In this document: in pieces, positions 1 through 7,950 of the stretch
Layout of the letters: the number at the start of each line of letters is the position of its first letter
How positions within the stretch are numbered: the stretch's first letter is position 1
NCBI GenBank assembly: GCA_017619615.1
Contig: JAFZRY010000013.1
Span: 22,476 to 86,475, forward strand
Direction of reading: 5' to 3'
DNA length: 64,000 nucleotides
Source: Lachnospiraceae bacterium
GTDB lineage: Bacteria > Bacillota > Clostridia > Lachnospirales > Lachnospiraceae
Translations under genes and position numbers: made by a program
Notes under the pieces: model-generated
Seen by the model: only the letters and a program-made list of their open reading frames with translations
The model's database searches: none
What the model was told of the DNA's origin: nothing

Positions 1-1189
1 AGGCGACAACTACAACGCCCTGCTGAACTATCCGGAATTCGGCTCCGTCTTCCTGCTGGATGACGAGACCACCGAAAAGCTGGAGCGTGAACAGAACCGC
101 TACTACATCGGCGACAAGTTCACCAACCCTCAGCAGGCCAAGGCCCTGAAGCTCCTGCAGGAGCAGGGCGCGGCCGACTTCTACACCGGCACCCTGGCCG
201 AAGCCAGCATCGCGGCGGCCAACAAGTACGGCGGCACCTTCCTGGCCAGCGACTTCGCGAACTATGAAGCCAAGGAAAAGGATCCCGTACGCGGCTCCTT
301 CATGGGCAAGCAGATCATCTCCACCCCGCTGCCTTCTTCCGGCGGTACCAGCATCTGCGAGATCCTGAACATCATGGAAGCTTACGGCACCGATAAGCTG
401 AAAGAGTACGGCCACAACAGCGCCAAGTACATCCACGTCCTGTCCGAAGCCATGAAGATGGCCTATGCGGACCGCAGCAAGTACCTGTACGACTACGGCG
501 AGGAAGTGGAACTGGAACGCTCCGTCATGGACGCCCTGACCAGCAAGGAATATGCTGCGTTCCTGGCCTCCCTGATCAAGGACGACGAAGTCCTGGCTCC
601 CGAATCCCATGACCCGTTCGAGTATGAGCATCAGGATACCGTCAGCTACTCCGTGGCTGATAAGGAAGGCAACATCGTGACCGTGACCTTCACCGTGAAC
701 GGCATCTTCGGTTCCAAGGTCGTCCCGGCCGGCTACGGCTTCATCCTGAACAACGAAATGGGCGACTTCAGTTCCGATCCCAACAGCGTGAACGCCATCG
801 CTCCTTTCAAGTATCCGCTGAGCTCCATGAGCCCTACCATCGTTCTGAATGAGGACGGCACCCCGTTCATGACGGTCGGCAGCCCGGGCGGCGCCACCAT
901 CATCGCGGCCGTGGCCAACTGCATCCTGAACGTCGTGCTGTTCGGCATGGAAGCGCAGGAAGCTGTCAACGCTCCTCGTGCGTGGGACAACGCCAACAAC
1001 AAGATCAACTACGAAAACCGTATCCCGAGCGACGTCATCGATGAGCTGGTCGCCCTGGGCCACGAAGTGAACGACTCCGGCGAATGGCCTGCCGGCGCCG
1101 GTTCCAACCAGGTCGTCGTGTACGACGCGGACGGCAAACTGCATGCCGCGGCTGACCCTCGCCGTGACTGCAAGGCCTGGGCATTCTAA
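1..1189 (+). CDS. ggt: gamma-glutamyltransferase, 3' part (5' end outside window)
   Basis: The open frame enters from the left edge and ends at TAA 1187-1189, so only the C-terminal part is present. The family (gamma-glutamyltranspeptidase, an Ntn hydrolase) transfers or hydrolyses gamma-glutamyl groups from glutathione and related peptides. The autoprocessing and nucleophile threonine is the T of DTVSYSV (codon 638-640), matching TTHYSV in E. coli. The small-subunit signatures LSSMSPTIV and GSPGGATII, which line the glutamyl pocket, are also present. A lipoprotein, permease and hydrolase follow on the same strand, which suggests a peptide-salvage role. A cephalosporin-acylase-type specificity cannot be excluded. 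Confidence 0.93.
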   Translation, partial: GDNYNALLNYPEFGSVFLLDDETTEKLEREQNRYYIGDKFTNPQQAKALKLLQEQGAADFYTGTLAEASIAAANKYGGTFLASDFANYEAKEKDPVRGSFMGKQIISTPLPSSGGTSICEILNIMEAYGTDKLKEYGHNSAKYIHVLSEAMKMAYADRSKYLYDYGEEVELERSVMDALTSKEYAAFLASLIKDDEVLAPESHDPFEYEHQDTVSYSVADKEGNIVTVTFTVNGIFGSKVVPAGYGFILNNEMGDFSSDPNSVNAIAPFKYPLSSMSPTIVLNEDGTPFMTVGSPGGATIIAAVANCILNVVLFGMEAQEAVNAPRAWDNANNKINYENRIPSDVIDELVALGHEVNDSGEWPAGAGSNQVVVYDADGKLHAAADPRRDCKAWAF

Positions 1190-1212
1190 TCTGCCCTGAC
1201 CGGCCTTTTTTC

Positions 1213-1247
1213 GGCCCGGCCGTTCGGATCTTCCCTGCGGCCGGGCC
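1213..1247 (+). other. GC-rich stem-loop between ggt and the lipoprotein gene
   Basis: GGCCCGGCC (1213-1221) pairs perfectly with GGCCGGGCC (1239-1247) around a 17-nt loop. No T-run follows, so this is more likely an intercistronic mRNA-processing or attenuating hairpin than a full terminator. Confidence 0.45.
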
Positions 1248-1302
1248 CCGTCTTAAGCCAATAACCGGGACCGTAAAACGTCCCGTGAAAAGAGGAGAGA
1301 AA

Positions 1303-2013
1303 ATGAAAAAGTTTATTGTTTTAGTGCTGGCCCTCGCGATGGTCCTGTCCCTGGCAGCCTGCGGCGGCAGCAGCAATCCTACCACCACCGCGGCCCCTCA
1401 GACCACGGCTGCTCCCGAGACCACCAAGGCTCAGGATCAGACCACCGCGGCCCCCAAGGATGAGACCACGGCCGCTCCTTCCGGCGATGCTTCCTGGGAG
1501 ACCAAGGGCCTGCCCGCTCTGACCAAGGGCTGCCTTTCCGGCAACATCCTGATCACCAGCGTGGGACAAAGCTCCGAAGCGGACACCGTAGCTAACCTGC
1601 TCAAGCGCGCCAAGTTTGACAACTATACCCAGAACAACACCGTGACCGCGGACGCCGTCACCAGTTCCTACCAGGTGCTGGTTATGGTCGTGGGCGGCTC
1701 CTCCAAGGGTCTGGGCGGCGCCGGCCTGGACCAGGATAAGGAAACGGCCCGTGTCACCGCCGTGATCGCGAAGGCTCAGGAACTCGGCCTGAAGATCGTC
1801 TGCATGCACATCGGCGGCTCCGACCGCCGCGGCACGCTGTCCGACGCTTTCATCAACCTGGCTTTCCCGGCTGCGGAATACGCCGTCGTCCTGAAGGAAG
1901 GCGATACGGATGATCTGATGAAGGGCATCCTGGCCGCCAAGAACGTGCCTACCGCCTACATCGACAAACAGCTGGAATCCCGCGACGTGCTGGCTTTCAT
2001 GTTCGGCAAATAA
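1303..2013 (+). CDS. secreted lipoprotein with Thr/Ala-rich linker, possible DUF6305 type
   Basis: 236 aa. The start is ATG 1303 behind AGAGGAGAG (1291-1299); an upstream in-frame GTG at 1285 lies before that ribosome site. A lipoprotein signal peptide ends in the lipobox LAAC (Cys about residue 20). A low-complexity tether of TTAAP/ETT repeats runs to about residue 65, followed by a globular alpha/beta domain of about 170 residues. That domain resembles the uncharacterised DUF6305 family (recalled, not searched). It sits between ggt and a DctM-like permease, where a TRAP transporter would carry its binding protein, but it is not a classical DctP. I infer a surface substrate-binding role. Confidence 0.8.
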   Translation: MKKFIVLVLALAMVLSLAACGGSSNPTTTAAPQTTAAPETTKAQDQTTAAPKDETTAAPSGDASWETKGLPALTKGCLSGNILITSVGQSSEADTVANLLKRAKFDNYTQNNTVTADAVTSSYQVLVMVVGGSSKGLGGAGLDQDKETARVTAVIAKAQELGLKIVCMHIGGSDRRGTLSDAFINLAFPAAEYAVVLKEGDTDDLMKGILAAKNVPTAYIDKQLESRDVLAFMFGK

Positions 2014-2028
2014 GTAAGTGCAAAGCAA

Positions 2029-2056
2029 TTCCGAGGGGCTGAAAAGCCCCCCGGAA
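2029..2056 (+). other. intercistronic stem-loop between lipoprotein and permease genes
   Basis: TTCCGaGGGGCT (2029-2040) pairs with AGCCCCcCGGAA (2045-2056) around a GAAA loop with one A-C mismatch. It has a stable GNRA-type loop and no T-run. Hairpins in this position commonly protect the 3' end of a binding-protein mRNA so that the lipoprotein is made in excess over the permease. Confidence 0.5.
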
Positions 2057-2072
2057 CATAAGGAGAAATCTT

Positions 2073-3401
2073 ATGACACCCTATATGATAACCTTCTTTG
2101 TAATGGTTGGTGTCTTCATGATCGGCTGCTTTGCCTTAAAATGGCCCGTGGGCGTGTCCATGCTGGCCGCCGCCGTCTGCGGCGCCCTGGAAGGCATGCT
2201 GGCCCACGGCACCAGCTTCATGCAGACCCTGACCGATACGGGACGCATGCTGGTGGAAGGTGAATTCGGCTACGTCGATACCATCCTGACGATCGCGACC
2301 GCCATGATCTTCATGAAAGTCATTGAAGACAGCGGCGCCCTGGACGCCCTGTCCAGCCTGCTGATCGAAAAGTTCCACAAGGTACCGGCCGTTCTGCTGA
2401 TCCTCATCATGTTCATCATCATGTTCCCGGGCATGATCACCGGTTCCTCCACCGCGGCAGTGCTGTCGGCCGGCTCCATCATGGCGCCAGTGCTGATGCT
2501 GCTGGGTCTGGACAACGTGACCGCCGGCTCGGTCATAGCCATGGGCGGTCTGCTGGGCATGATCGCGCCTCCCGTCAATACGGCGGCGCTGGTCATCTGC
2601 GCCGGCATCGACGTGCCCTATGTGGGCTTCACCGGCCCGCTGCTGCTCCTGACCTTCCCGCTGGCCATCCTCTTCGTGCTGATGCTCGGCCTGCCCAAGG
2701 TCAAGAACCTGGACTATGAAAAACTGAAACCCGCCCTGGAGAAACAGGATGCGACCCGCAGGGAATACGGCGTCAAGATCTACATCCCGTTCTTCGTCCT
2801 GCTCGTTCTGATGATCTTCTTCAAACTGATCGCGAAGAACATCGGCGTGGATGACGTGGGCATGCCCGTGATCTTCCTGGTGAGCGCCTTCATCGGCATG
2901 TTCACCGGCCGCAAGATCAGCGTGGTGAAGACCATCACCGACGCCGTCCGGACCGCGACCCCCGTCATGGCCATCCTGATGGGCGTCGGCATGTTCATCG
3001 AGATCATGACGGCGACTGGCGTCCGCGGCTTCATCGTTATGACCTGCCTGCAGATCCCAGAAGCCCTGTGGATCGTCGCCTGCTGCATCAGCATCCCGCT
3101 GTTCGGCGCGGTCTCGTCCTACGGCTCTTGCTCCGTGCTGGGCGTGCCGTTCGCGTACATCTACGGCACCTACCTGGGCGGCAACGTCGTGGTCTGCCTG
3201 GCTGCCATCTCCCTGATCGCCGCCGTCGGCGACATGATGCCTCCTACGGCGCTGGCCGGTCTGTTCGCGGCTCAGATCACGAACGTGAAACCGTACACAA
3301 AGATCCTGAAGAAATGTATCATACCGATCATCATCCTTCTGGTCTATGCAGGCTTCGTCCTGGTCAAGTCCAAGCTCTTCGCCTGGTCGGTCTTTGGTTA
3401 A
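2073..3401 (+). CDS. DctM-like TRAP-type large permease
   Basis: 442 aa, highly hydrophobic, with about 10-12 predicted membrane helices. It carries the two ion-transporter signatures seen in TRAP-DctM proteins: GMITGSSTAAVLSAGSIMAP around residue 125 and GGLLGMIAPPVN around residue 155. A charged cytoplasmic loop (KVKNLDYEKLKPALEKQ) lies in mid-protein. The start is ATG 2073 behind AAGGAG. A classical TRAP system would also have a DctP binding protein and a 4-helix DctQ. Neither is visible here; their places are taken by the preceding lipoprotein and the following 51-aa peptide. The substrate is unknown; acyl amino acids or short peptides are inferred from the neighbouring hydrolases. Confidence 0.85.
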   Translation: MTPYMITFFVMVGVFMIGCFALKWPVGVSMLAAAVCGALEGMLAHGTSFMQTLTDTGRMLVEGEFGYVDTILTIATAMIFMKVIEDSGALDALSSLLIEKFHKVPAVLLILIMFIIMFPGMITGSSTAAVLSAGSIMAPVLMLLGLDNVTAGSVIAMGGLLGMIAPPVNTAALVICAGIDVPYVGFTGPLLLLTFPLAILFVLMLGLPKVKNLDYEKLKPALEKQDATRREYGVKIYIPFFVLLVLMIFFKLIAKNIGVDDVGMPVIFLVSAFIGMFTGRKISVVKTITDAVRTATPVMAILMGVGMFIEIMTATGVRGFIVMTCLQIPEALWIVACCISIPLFGAVSSYGSCSVLGVPFAYIYGTYLGGNVVVCLAAISLIAAVGDMMPPTALAGLFAAQITNVKPYTKILKKCIIPIIILLVYAGFVLVKSKLFAWSVFG

Positions 3402-3419
3402 GGAAAGGAGGAAACAACA

Positions 3420-3575
3420 ATGTCGTTAATTACTATCGTATATCTGGTCATTGCCGCGATCGTTTTCCTCAGCGTTCTCTACAACCTGCTCACCAAGGAA
3501 GAGAAGGTGGTCGACAAGGTCGCCTGCGCCATGATCCTGGTCCCGCTGGCCCTGCGCCTGCTGATGATCAAGTAG
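3420..3575 (+). CDS. 51-aa two-helix membrane peptide, putative permease accessory subunit
   Basis: ATG 3420 follows a near-perfect AAAGGAGG site (3405-3412) and the frame ends at TAG 3573-3575, 10 bp before the next gene. The peptide has two hydrophobic segments, about residues 3-21 and 33-49, joined by a charged turn LTKEEKVVDK. That is the architecture of a helical hairpin. Its position directly after the DctM-like permease, where DctQ would be, suggests a miniature accessory subunit. No family is recognised. Translation is well supported by the ribosome site and tight packing. Confidence 0.75.
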   Translation: MSLITIVYLVIAAIVFLSVLYNLLTKEEKVVDKVACAMILVPLALRLLMIK

Positions 3576-3585
3576 GAGGTGCGGC

Positions 3586-4773
3586 ATGAAGAAAAAAGGT
3601 TTAGTCAGCACCTGCATCATTCTGGCCGTCGCCGTCTTCATGGCGGTCTACGCCGGGATGAGCTTCAGCAAGAAGCGCAACTTCGTGGAAGACGTCGTGA
3701 CGGACGGCTCCGCCGTGACCCGGACCGAAAAGCTCTCCACGTATAACTCCTACCTGGCGAACACGTTCGGCGACGTGGACATCTATGTCCTGGAAGGCCA
3801 GGAGCCCGGCGGCTCCGTCCTGATCCTGGGCGGCACCCACGCCAACGAGCCGGCCGGCCACATGGCCGCCATCGTGATGCTGGAGCAGTTCAAGCCCACC
3901 AAGGGCACTGTGTACGTGATCCCGGACATCTGCAAGTCCGGCCTGTCGCACAACGACCCGCTGGAAGGTACGCCCCAGTACATCCACTTCACCACGGCCG
4001 ACGGCAACGTCCGGACCTTCCATTTCGGATCCCGCGCGTCCAACCCGATCGACCAGTGGCCCGACCCGGACACCTACCTGCACACCTCCGGCGACTGGGA
4101 GCCGCTGCATCTGCCTGAAAACGCGCAGACCACGCAGACCCTGTCCGGTTCCGAAGTGCGCAACCAGAACCGCTGCTACCCCGGCATCGCGAACGGCACC
4201 CTGACGGAGAAGGTCTCCTATGCGGTCACCAACATGATCAAGACCCTGAACATCGACATGATCATCGACCTGCATGAGTCCAGCCCGGAATACGCCGTGA
4301 ACAACGCCATCGTGGCGCACGCGAACGCGATGGAGATCGCGGGCATGGCCAAGGCGCTGACGCTGGAAGAAGAGAAGGGCATCGCCATCAAGGTCGAGCC
4401 TTCGCCCATCAACCTGCGCGGCCTGACCCACCGTGAGCTCGGCGACTACACCGACGCGTTCGCCCTGCTGTGCGAAGTGGGCAACCCGTCCCAGGGCCGT
4501 TTCCGCGGCTACACGGACGAGGAACTGGCCATCACCGGCAAGGACCCCTGCTACAAGGTAGCCAGTGAGATCCACAACGGCGCCCTGCTGTACGTGGACT
4601 ACAGCTCCGGCGACTTCCCCATTTCCCTGCGTGTCGCGCGTCACATCGCGACCGTCGCGGCCCTGATCGATGAGATGGGCTATGAATATCCGGAGAAGGA
4701 GATCATTATCGACAACGTCCCGGATTACGACGAAATGGTCGCCGCCGACAACCTGGGCCTGTGGCTGCGCTAA
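3586..4773 (+). CDS. membrane-anchored succinylglutamate desuccinylase/aspartoacylase-type zinc hydrolase
   Basis: 395 aa. The start is ATG 3586 behind TAGGAGG. An N-terminal signal anchor spans residues 5-26, so the catalytic domain faces outside. M14/AstE-type metal ligands are visible: H85 and E88 in GGTHANEPAG, and H230 in IDLHESSPEY. The likely catalytic base is E297 in LCEVGNPSQG. The family removes acyl groups from N-acyl amino acids or trims peptides. With Ggt, a lipoprotein and a permease it makes a plausible extracellular cleave-and-import pathway. The exact substrate is not deducible. Confidence 0.85.
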   Translation: MKKKGLVSTCIILAVAVFMAVYAGMSFSKKRNFVEDVVTDGSAVTRTEKLSTYNSYLANTFGDVDIYVLEGQEPGGSVLILGGTHANEPAGHMAAIVMLEQFKPTKGTVYVIPDICKSGLSHNDPLEGTPQYIHFTTADGNVRTFHFGSRASNPIDQWPDPDTYLHTSGDWEPLHLPENAQTTQTLSGSEVRNQNRCYPGIANGTLTEKVSYAVTNMIKTLNIDMIIDLHESSPEYAVNNAIVAHANAMEIAGMAKALTLEEEKGIAIKVEPSPINLRGLTHRELGDYTDAFALLCEVGNPSQGRFRGYTDEELAITGKDPCYKVASEIHNGALLYVDYSSGDFPISLRVARHIATVAALIDEMGYEYPEKEIIIDNVPDYDEMVAADNLGLWLR

Positions 4774-4803
4774 AGCGCCCCGCTGTCCGGAACAATTGAA
4801 AAA

Positions 4804-4835
4804 GGCCCGTCACCCCTGCGGTGGCGGGTCTTTTG
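4804..4835 (+). terminator. bidirectional intrinsic terminator
   Basis: GGCCCGTCACC and GGTGGCGGGTC pair (two G-U wobbles) around a short loop. TTTTGTTTT follows on the + strand, and an A-run before the stem gives a T-run on the - strand. It closes the hydrolase gene and the oppositely oriented HTH gene. Confidence 0.8.
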
Positions 4836-4837
4836 TT

Positions 4838-5230
4838 TTACGGGCCGGAACCGGATCCGTCCTGCTGTTTCTGCGGCCGGCTGCAGATCCTCTGCCAGCG
4901 GAGACACTCCAGGATCGCCTTCTGCCCCCGGACATCCGCCGCCTGATAATTCTCGTACAGGAACTCCGGCGTGACGCGGGGCGGGACCAGCGCGCGTCCA
5001 ATGCGGTCCGCCCGGTATTTCCGGGCAGCGAGACGGTCGGAGAGCCGGATCAGATACGGCAGATAGAACCGCAGCAGCGCCTGCGCCGTCTCCGGCGGGA
5101 TCTTCACGATCTGCCCTTCTTCATAACGGTGAAGCGTGGACGGCGAGAGCTCCAGCCGGGCGGCGGCCTCACGCAAAGACAAACCGCTCTCCCTGCGGCC
5201 TGCCTTGATCAGGTAATGAATGGACATCAT
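4838..5230 (-). CDS. small HTH (XRE-type) transcriptional regulator
   Basis: 130 aa. Residues 3-55 form an XRE/Cro helix-turn-helix (LSLREAAARLELSPSTLHRYEEG). The C-terminal half is helical and basic with no recognised sensor domain. The start is ATG 5230 or the adjacent ATG 5227; GGAG at 5232-5235 is better spaced for the latter. It is transcribed divergently from pckA with separate promoters 21 bp apart, so it may regulate pckA or itself. That link is inference from position only. Confidence 0.75.
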   Translation of the reverse strand: MMSIHYLIKAGRRESGLSLREAAARLELSPSTLHRYEEGQIVKIPPETAQALLRFYLPYLIRLSDRLAARKYRADRIGRALVPPRVTPEFLYENYQAADVRGQKAILECLRWQRICSRPQKQQDGSGSGP

Positions 5231-5254
5231 ACTCCGTTCCGGGGGGACGGCCTT

Positions 5255-5283
5255 ATGATAATAAGAAAATGCGGAAAAATCAA
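5255..5283 (-). promoter_or_regulatory. promoter of the HTH regulator
   Basis: On the minus strand TTGATT (5278-5283), a 17-bp spacer and TATCAT (5255-5260) lie just upstream of the regulator. The predicted leader is about 20 nt. Confidence 0.5.
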
Positions 5284-5303
5284 GCGGCTTTTCCCTGAAA
5301 ACC

Positions 5304-5332
5304 TTGTCTTTCCCGGAAGATGATGTTAGAAT
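5304..5332 (+). promoter_or_regulatory. pckA promoter
   Basis: TTGTCT (5304-5309), 17-bp spacer, TAGAAT (5327-5332), about 45 bp before the AGGAGG site of pckA. Confidence 0.5.
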
Positions 5333-5383
5333 AACAGCAGTATACCGGAGCGTATGCTATATTAACGTTCACAGGAGGACGAA

Positions 5384-6967
5384 ATGAAGACTATCAGTTT
5401 AAGAAGCCTGGGCATTATCAATACCCTGGCCATTTACCGCAACCTGACCCCTGCCCAGTTGACGGAAGAGGCCCTGCTGCGTGGCGAAGGCATTTTAAGC
5501 AAGACCGGTGCCTTGGTTGTCGATACGGGCAAGTACACCGGCCGTTCTCCGGATGACAAATTTATCGTGGACGTCCCGAAGATCCACAACATGATCGCCT
5601 GGGGCAAGGTGAACCGCCCCATCACGCTGGAGAAGTATAAAGCCATCCGCGCCAAGATGGTCGCCTATCTGCAAAACCGCGAACTGTACGTGTTCGACGG
5701 CTTTGCCGGCGCCGACCCCGTCTGCACCAAGAAATTCCGCATCGTGAACGAGCTGGCAAGCCAGAACCTCTTCATCCACCAGCTGCTGATCCGTCCGACG
5801 GATGAGGAACTGAAGAACTTCGGCAAACCTGACTTCACCATCATCTGCGCCCCCGGCTTCCACTGCGACGCGAAAGCTGACGGCGTGCACTCCGAAGCCG
5901 CCATCCTGGTCAACTACGTGGAAAAGGAAGTCCTGATCGCGGGCTCCGCTTATGCCGGCGAGATCAAAAAGAGCGTCTTCTCCGTCATGAACTTCCTGAT
6001 GCCCCTGGAAGGCGTCCTGCCGATGCACTGCTCCGCCAACATGGATCCCGAAACGCACGAGACCGCCATTTTCTTCGGCCTGTCCGGCACCGGCAAGACC
6101 ACCCTGTCCGCCGACCCGAACCGCAAGCTGATCGGCGATGACGAGCACGGCTGGTCCGAGCGCGGCGTCTTCAACTTCGAAGGCGGCTGCTACGCGAAGT
6201 GCATCAATCTGAAAGAAGAGAACGAACCGGAGATCTTCCACGCCATCCGCTTCGGCTCCCTGGTCGAAAACGTCATCATCGACGAAAACACCCGCGAGCT
6301 GGACTTCGACGACGCCTCCATGACCGAAAACACCCGCGTGGGCTACCCGATCGAGTATATTGACAACGCGCAGATCCCCGGCGTGGGCGGCATCCCGAAA
6401 GTGGTCATCTTCCTGACCGCGGACGCGTTCGGCGTCCTGCCTCCGATCTCCCGCCTGGACAAGAACGCGGCCATGTACCACTTCGTGACCGGTTTCACCT
6501 CCAAACTGGCCGGCACGGAACGCGGCGTCAAAGAGCCTCAGCCCACCTTCTCCACCCTGTTCGGCGAGCCCTTCATGCCGATGGATCCCGAAGTCTACGC
6601 GAAGATGCTGGGCGACAAGCTGGATAAGTACGGCACCAAGGTCTACCTGGTCAACACCGGCTGGTCCGGCGGCTCCTACGGCGTCGGCTCCCGCATGAAA
6701 CTGTCCTACACGCGCGCCATGGTCACCGCGGCCCTGAACGGCGAACTGGAAAAGGTCGAGTACAAGCACGACAAGATCTTCAACCTGGACGTGCCGCAGA
6801 GCTGCCCCGGCGTGCCGAAGAACATCATGAACCCGCGCGACACCTGGACGGACAAGAAAGAATACGACGCCACGGCCAAGCGCCTGGCCGGCATGTTCCG
6901 TGAAAACTTCGCCAAGAAATATCCCGACATGGCGAAGGAGATCGTGGAAGCGGGTCCGAAGGCCTGA
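5384..6967 (+). CDS. pckA: phosphoenolpyruvate carboxykinase (ATP)
   Basis: 527 aa, the usual length of ATP-dependent PEPCK. It interconverts oxaloacetate plus ATP with PEP, CO2 and ADP. In gut anaerobes it often runs in the carboxylating, ATP-forming direction. The P-loop GLSGTGKTTLS lies near residue 231 and the metal/kinase-2 motif LIGDDEHGW about 20 residues later. The start is ATG 5384 behind ACAGGAGGACGAA. It is monocistronic by position, with its own promoter upstream and a stem-loop downstream. The divergent HTH gene is a candidate regulator. Confidence 0.97.
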   Translation: MKTISLRSLGIINTLAIYRNLTPAQLTEEALLRGEGILSKTGALVVDTGKYTGRSPDDKFIVDVPKIHNMIAWGKVNRPITLEKYKAIRAKMVAYLQNRELYVFDGFAGADPVCTKKFRIVNELASQNLFIHQLLIRPTDEELKNFGKPDFTIICAPGFHCDAKADGVHSEAAILVNYVEKEVLIAGSAYAGEIKKSVFSVMNFLMPLEGVLPMHCSANMDPETHETAIFFGLSGTGKTTLSADPNRKLIGDDEHGWSERGVFNFEGGCYAKCINLKEENEPEIFHAIRFGSLVENVIIDENTRELDFDDASMTENTRVGYPIEYIDNAQIPGVGGIPKVVIFLTADAFGVLPPISRLDKNAAMYHFVTGFTSKLAGTERGVKEPQPTFSTLFGEPFMPMDPEVYAKMLGDKLDKYGTKVYLVNTGWSGGSYGVGSRMKLSYTRAMVTAALNGELEKVEYKHDKIFNLDVPQSCPGVPKNIMNPRDTWTDKKEYDATAKRLAGMFRENFAKKYPDMAKEIVEAGPKA

Positions 6968-6997
6968 CGCTGCGCAGACAGGAACACAATCCGGAAC

Positions 6998-7021
6998 GGG
7001 AGGGCGCCTTTCCGCCCTCCC
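6998..7021 (+). terminator. stem-loop after pckA, weak terminator
   Basis: GGGAGGGCG (6998-7006) pairs perfectly with CGCCCTCCC (7013-7021). The following bases are C/T-rich (CTCCCCTCTC) rather than a T-run, so termination may be partial. Confidence 0.5.
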
Positions 7022-7057
7022 TCCCCTCTCAGGCAATACGATAGGAGAGAAGACAGT

Positions 7058-7435
7058 ATGGATAACGAACTGCTGAAATCAGTTCATGTGGTCGCGGAAT
7101 TATCCAACTCCGGGACCGTTTACGCGGCGGACGACGTATTCTCCACCGTGGTCGGCCTCAACGCCTCCGACGTGGACGGCGTGCTGGGCCTTTCGGACCT
7201 CAACACCGGCGAACTGATCACCAAGATCAACAACAAGACCCTGACCAAGGCCCTGCGCTTCGAGTTCACGGACGAAGCCGTATCGGTCCTGGTCGGCATC
7301 ATCGTGACGGCCGGCTCCAACCTGCTGGGCGTCAGCCGCGCCGTGCAGAACAAGGTCGCTTCCGCCGTGCAGGATATGATCGGCATCTCGCTGGCGGCGG
7401 TGAACATCCAGATCTCCGACGTGAGAAGCAGGTGA
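7058..7435 (+). CDS. yqhY: Asp23/Gls24 family protein
   Basis: 125 aa. It belongs to the Asp23/Gls24 (DUF322) family of small alkaline-shock/envelope-linked proteins. In Firmicutes the copy next to nusB is called yqhY, and in B. subtilis it has been connected to lipid metabolism. The alternating SVLVGIIVTAG and AVNIQISDVRSR segments are typical. The start is ATG 7058 behind AGGAGAGAAG. Its stop TGA 7433-7435 lies within the ribosome site of nusB, which indicates translational coupling. Confidence 0.85.
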   Translation: MDNELLKSVHVVAELSNSGTVYAADDVFSTVVGLNASDVDGVLGLSDLNTGELITKINNKTLTKALRFEFTDEAVSVLVGIIVTAGSNLLGVSRAVQNKVASAVQDMIGISLAAVNIQISDVRSR

Positions 7436-7443
7436 GCTCAGAC

Positions 7444-7938
7444 ATGACCGAACTGGAAAAGGAAAACCCGGTCGATCCGAAGGTCGCCGCGTACCGTCAG
7501 CGGAGACGGTTTGTCTTCGAGCAATTGTTTATGTGCCAGTTTTATCCGCCCGAAGAAGTGGACGGACAGCTGGAAAACTTAGTATGCAATGAAGACCTGA
7601 TGGAAGAGCTGGAAGAAAACGACCTTCCGGCGGAAGATGTCGCGGCTCTGAAAGAGAAAGCGGCCCGCATCATGGCCTGCCGCGAAGAACTGGACGCCCG
7701 CATCGACGAAGTCGCCACCGGCTGGAAGACTTCCCGCATGGGCCGCACGGAGCTTTCCCTGCTGCGCCAGGCGCTGTACGAGATGCTGTACGAAAGCGAT
7801 ACCGTCCCGTACCGCGTCGCCATCAACGAGGCCGTCGAAATGGCCAAGATCTACGGAGAAAAGGACGCTCCCGGCTTTGTCAACGGCGTGCTGGGCCGGC
7901 TCGTGAGGAGCATGGGCCTGGCGGAGGACGAGCCCTGA
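7444..7938 (+). CDS. nusB: transcription antitermination factor NusB
   Basis: 164 aa. NusB binds boxA RNA with S10 and supports rRNA antitermination. The all-helical family pattern is visible: RRRFVFEQLF, then the C-terminal LLRQALYEMLY and INEAVEMAKIYGEKDAPGFVNGVLG. I chose ATG 7444 because AGGTGAG (7430-7436) sits 7 nt upstream. A GTG at 7432 overlapping the yqhY stop is the alternative and would add four residues. The frame ends 12 bp before dxs. The xseA/xseB/ispA genes that often separate nusB and dxs are absent. Confidence 0.93.
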   Translation: MTELEKENPVDPKVAAYRQRRRFVFEQLFMCQFYPPEEVDGQLENLVCNEDLMEELEENDLPAEDVAALKEKAARIMACREELDARIDEVATGWKTSRMGRTELSLLRQALYEMLYESDTVPYRVAINEAVEMAKIYGEKDAPGFVNGVLGRLVRSMGLAEDEP

Positions 7939-7950
7939 GCAGGAAACTGC

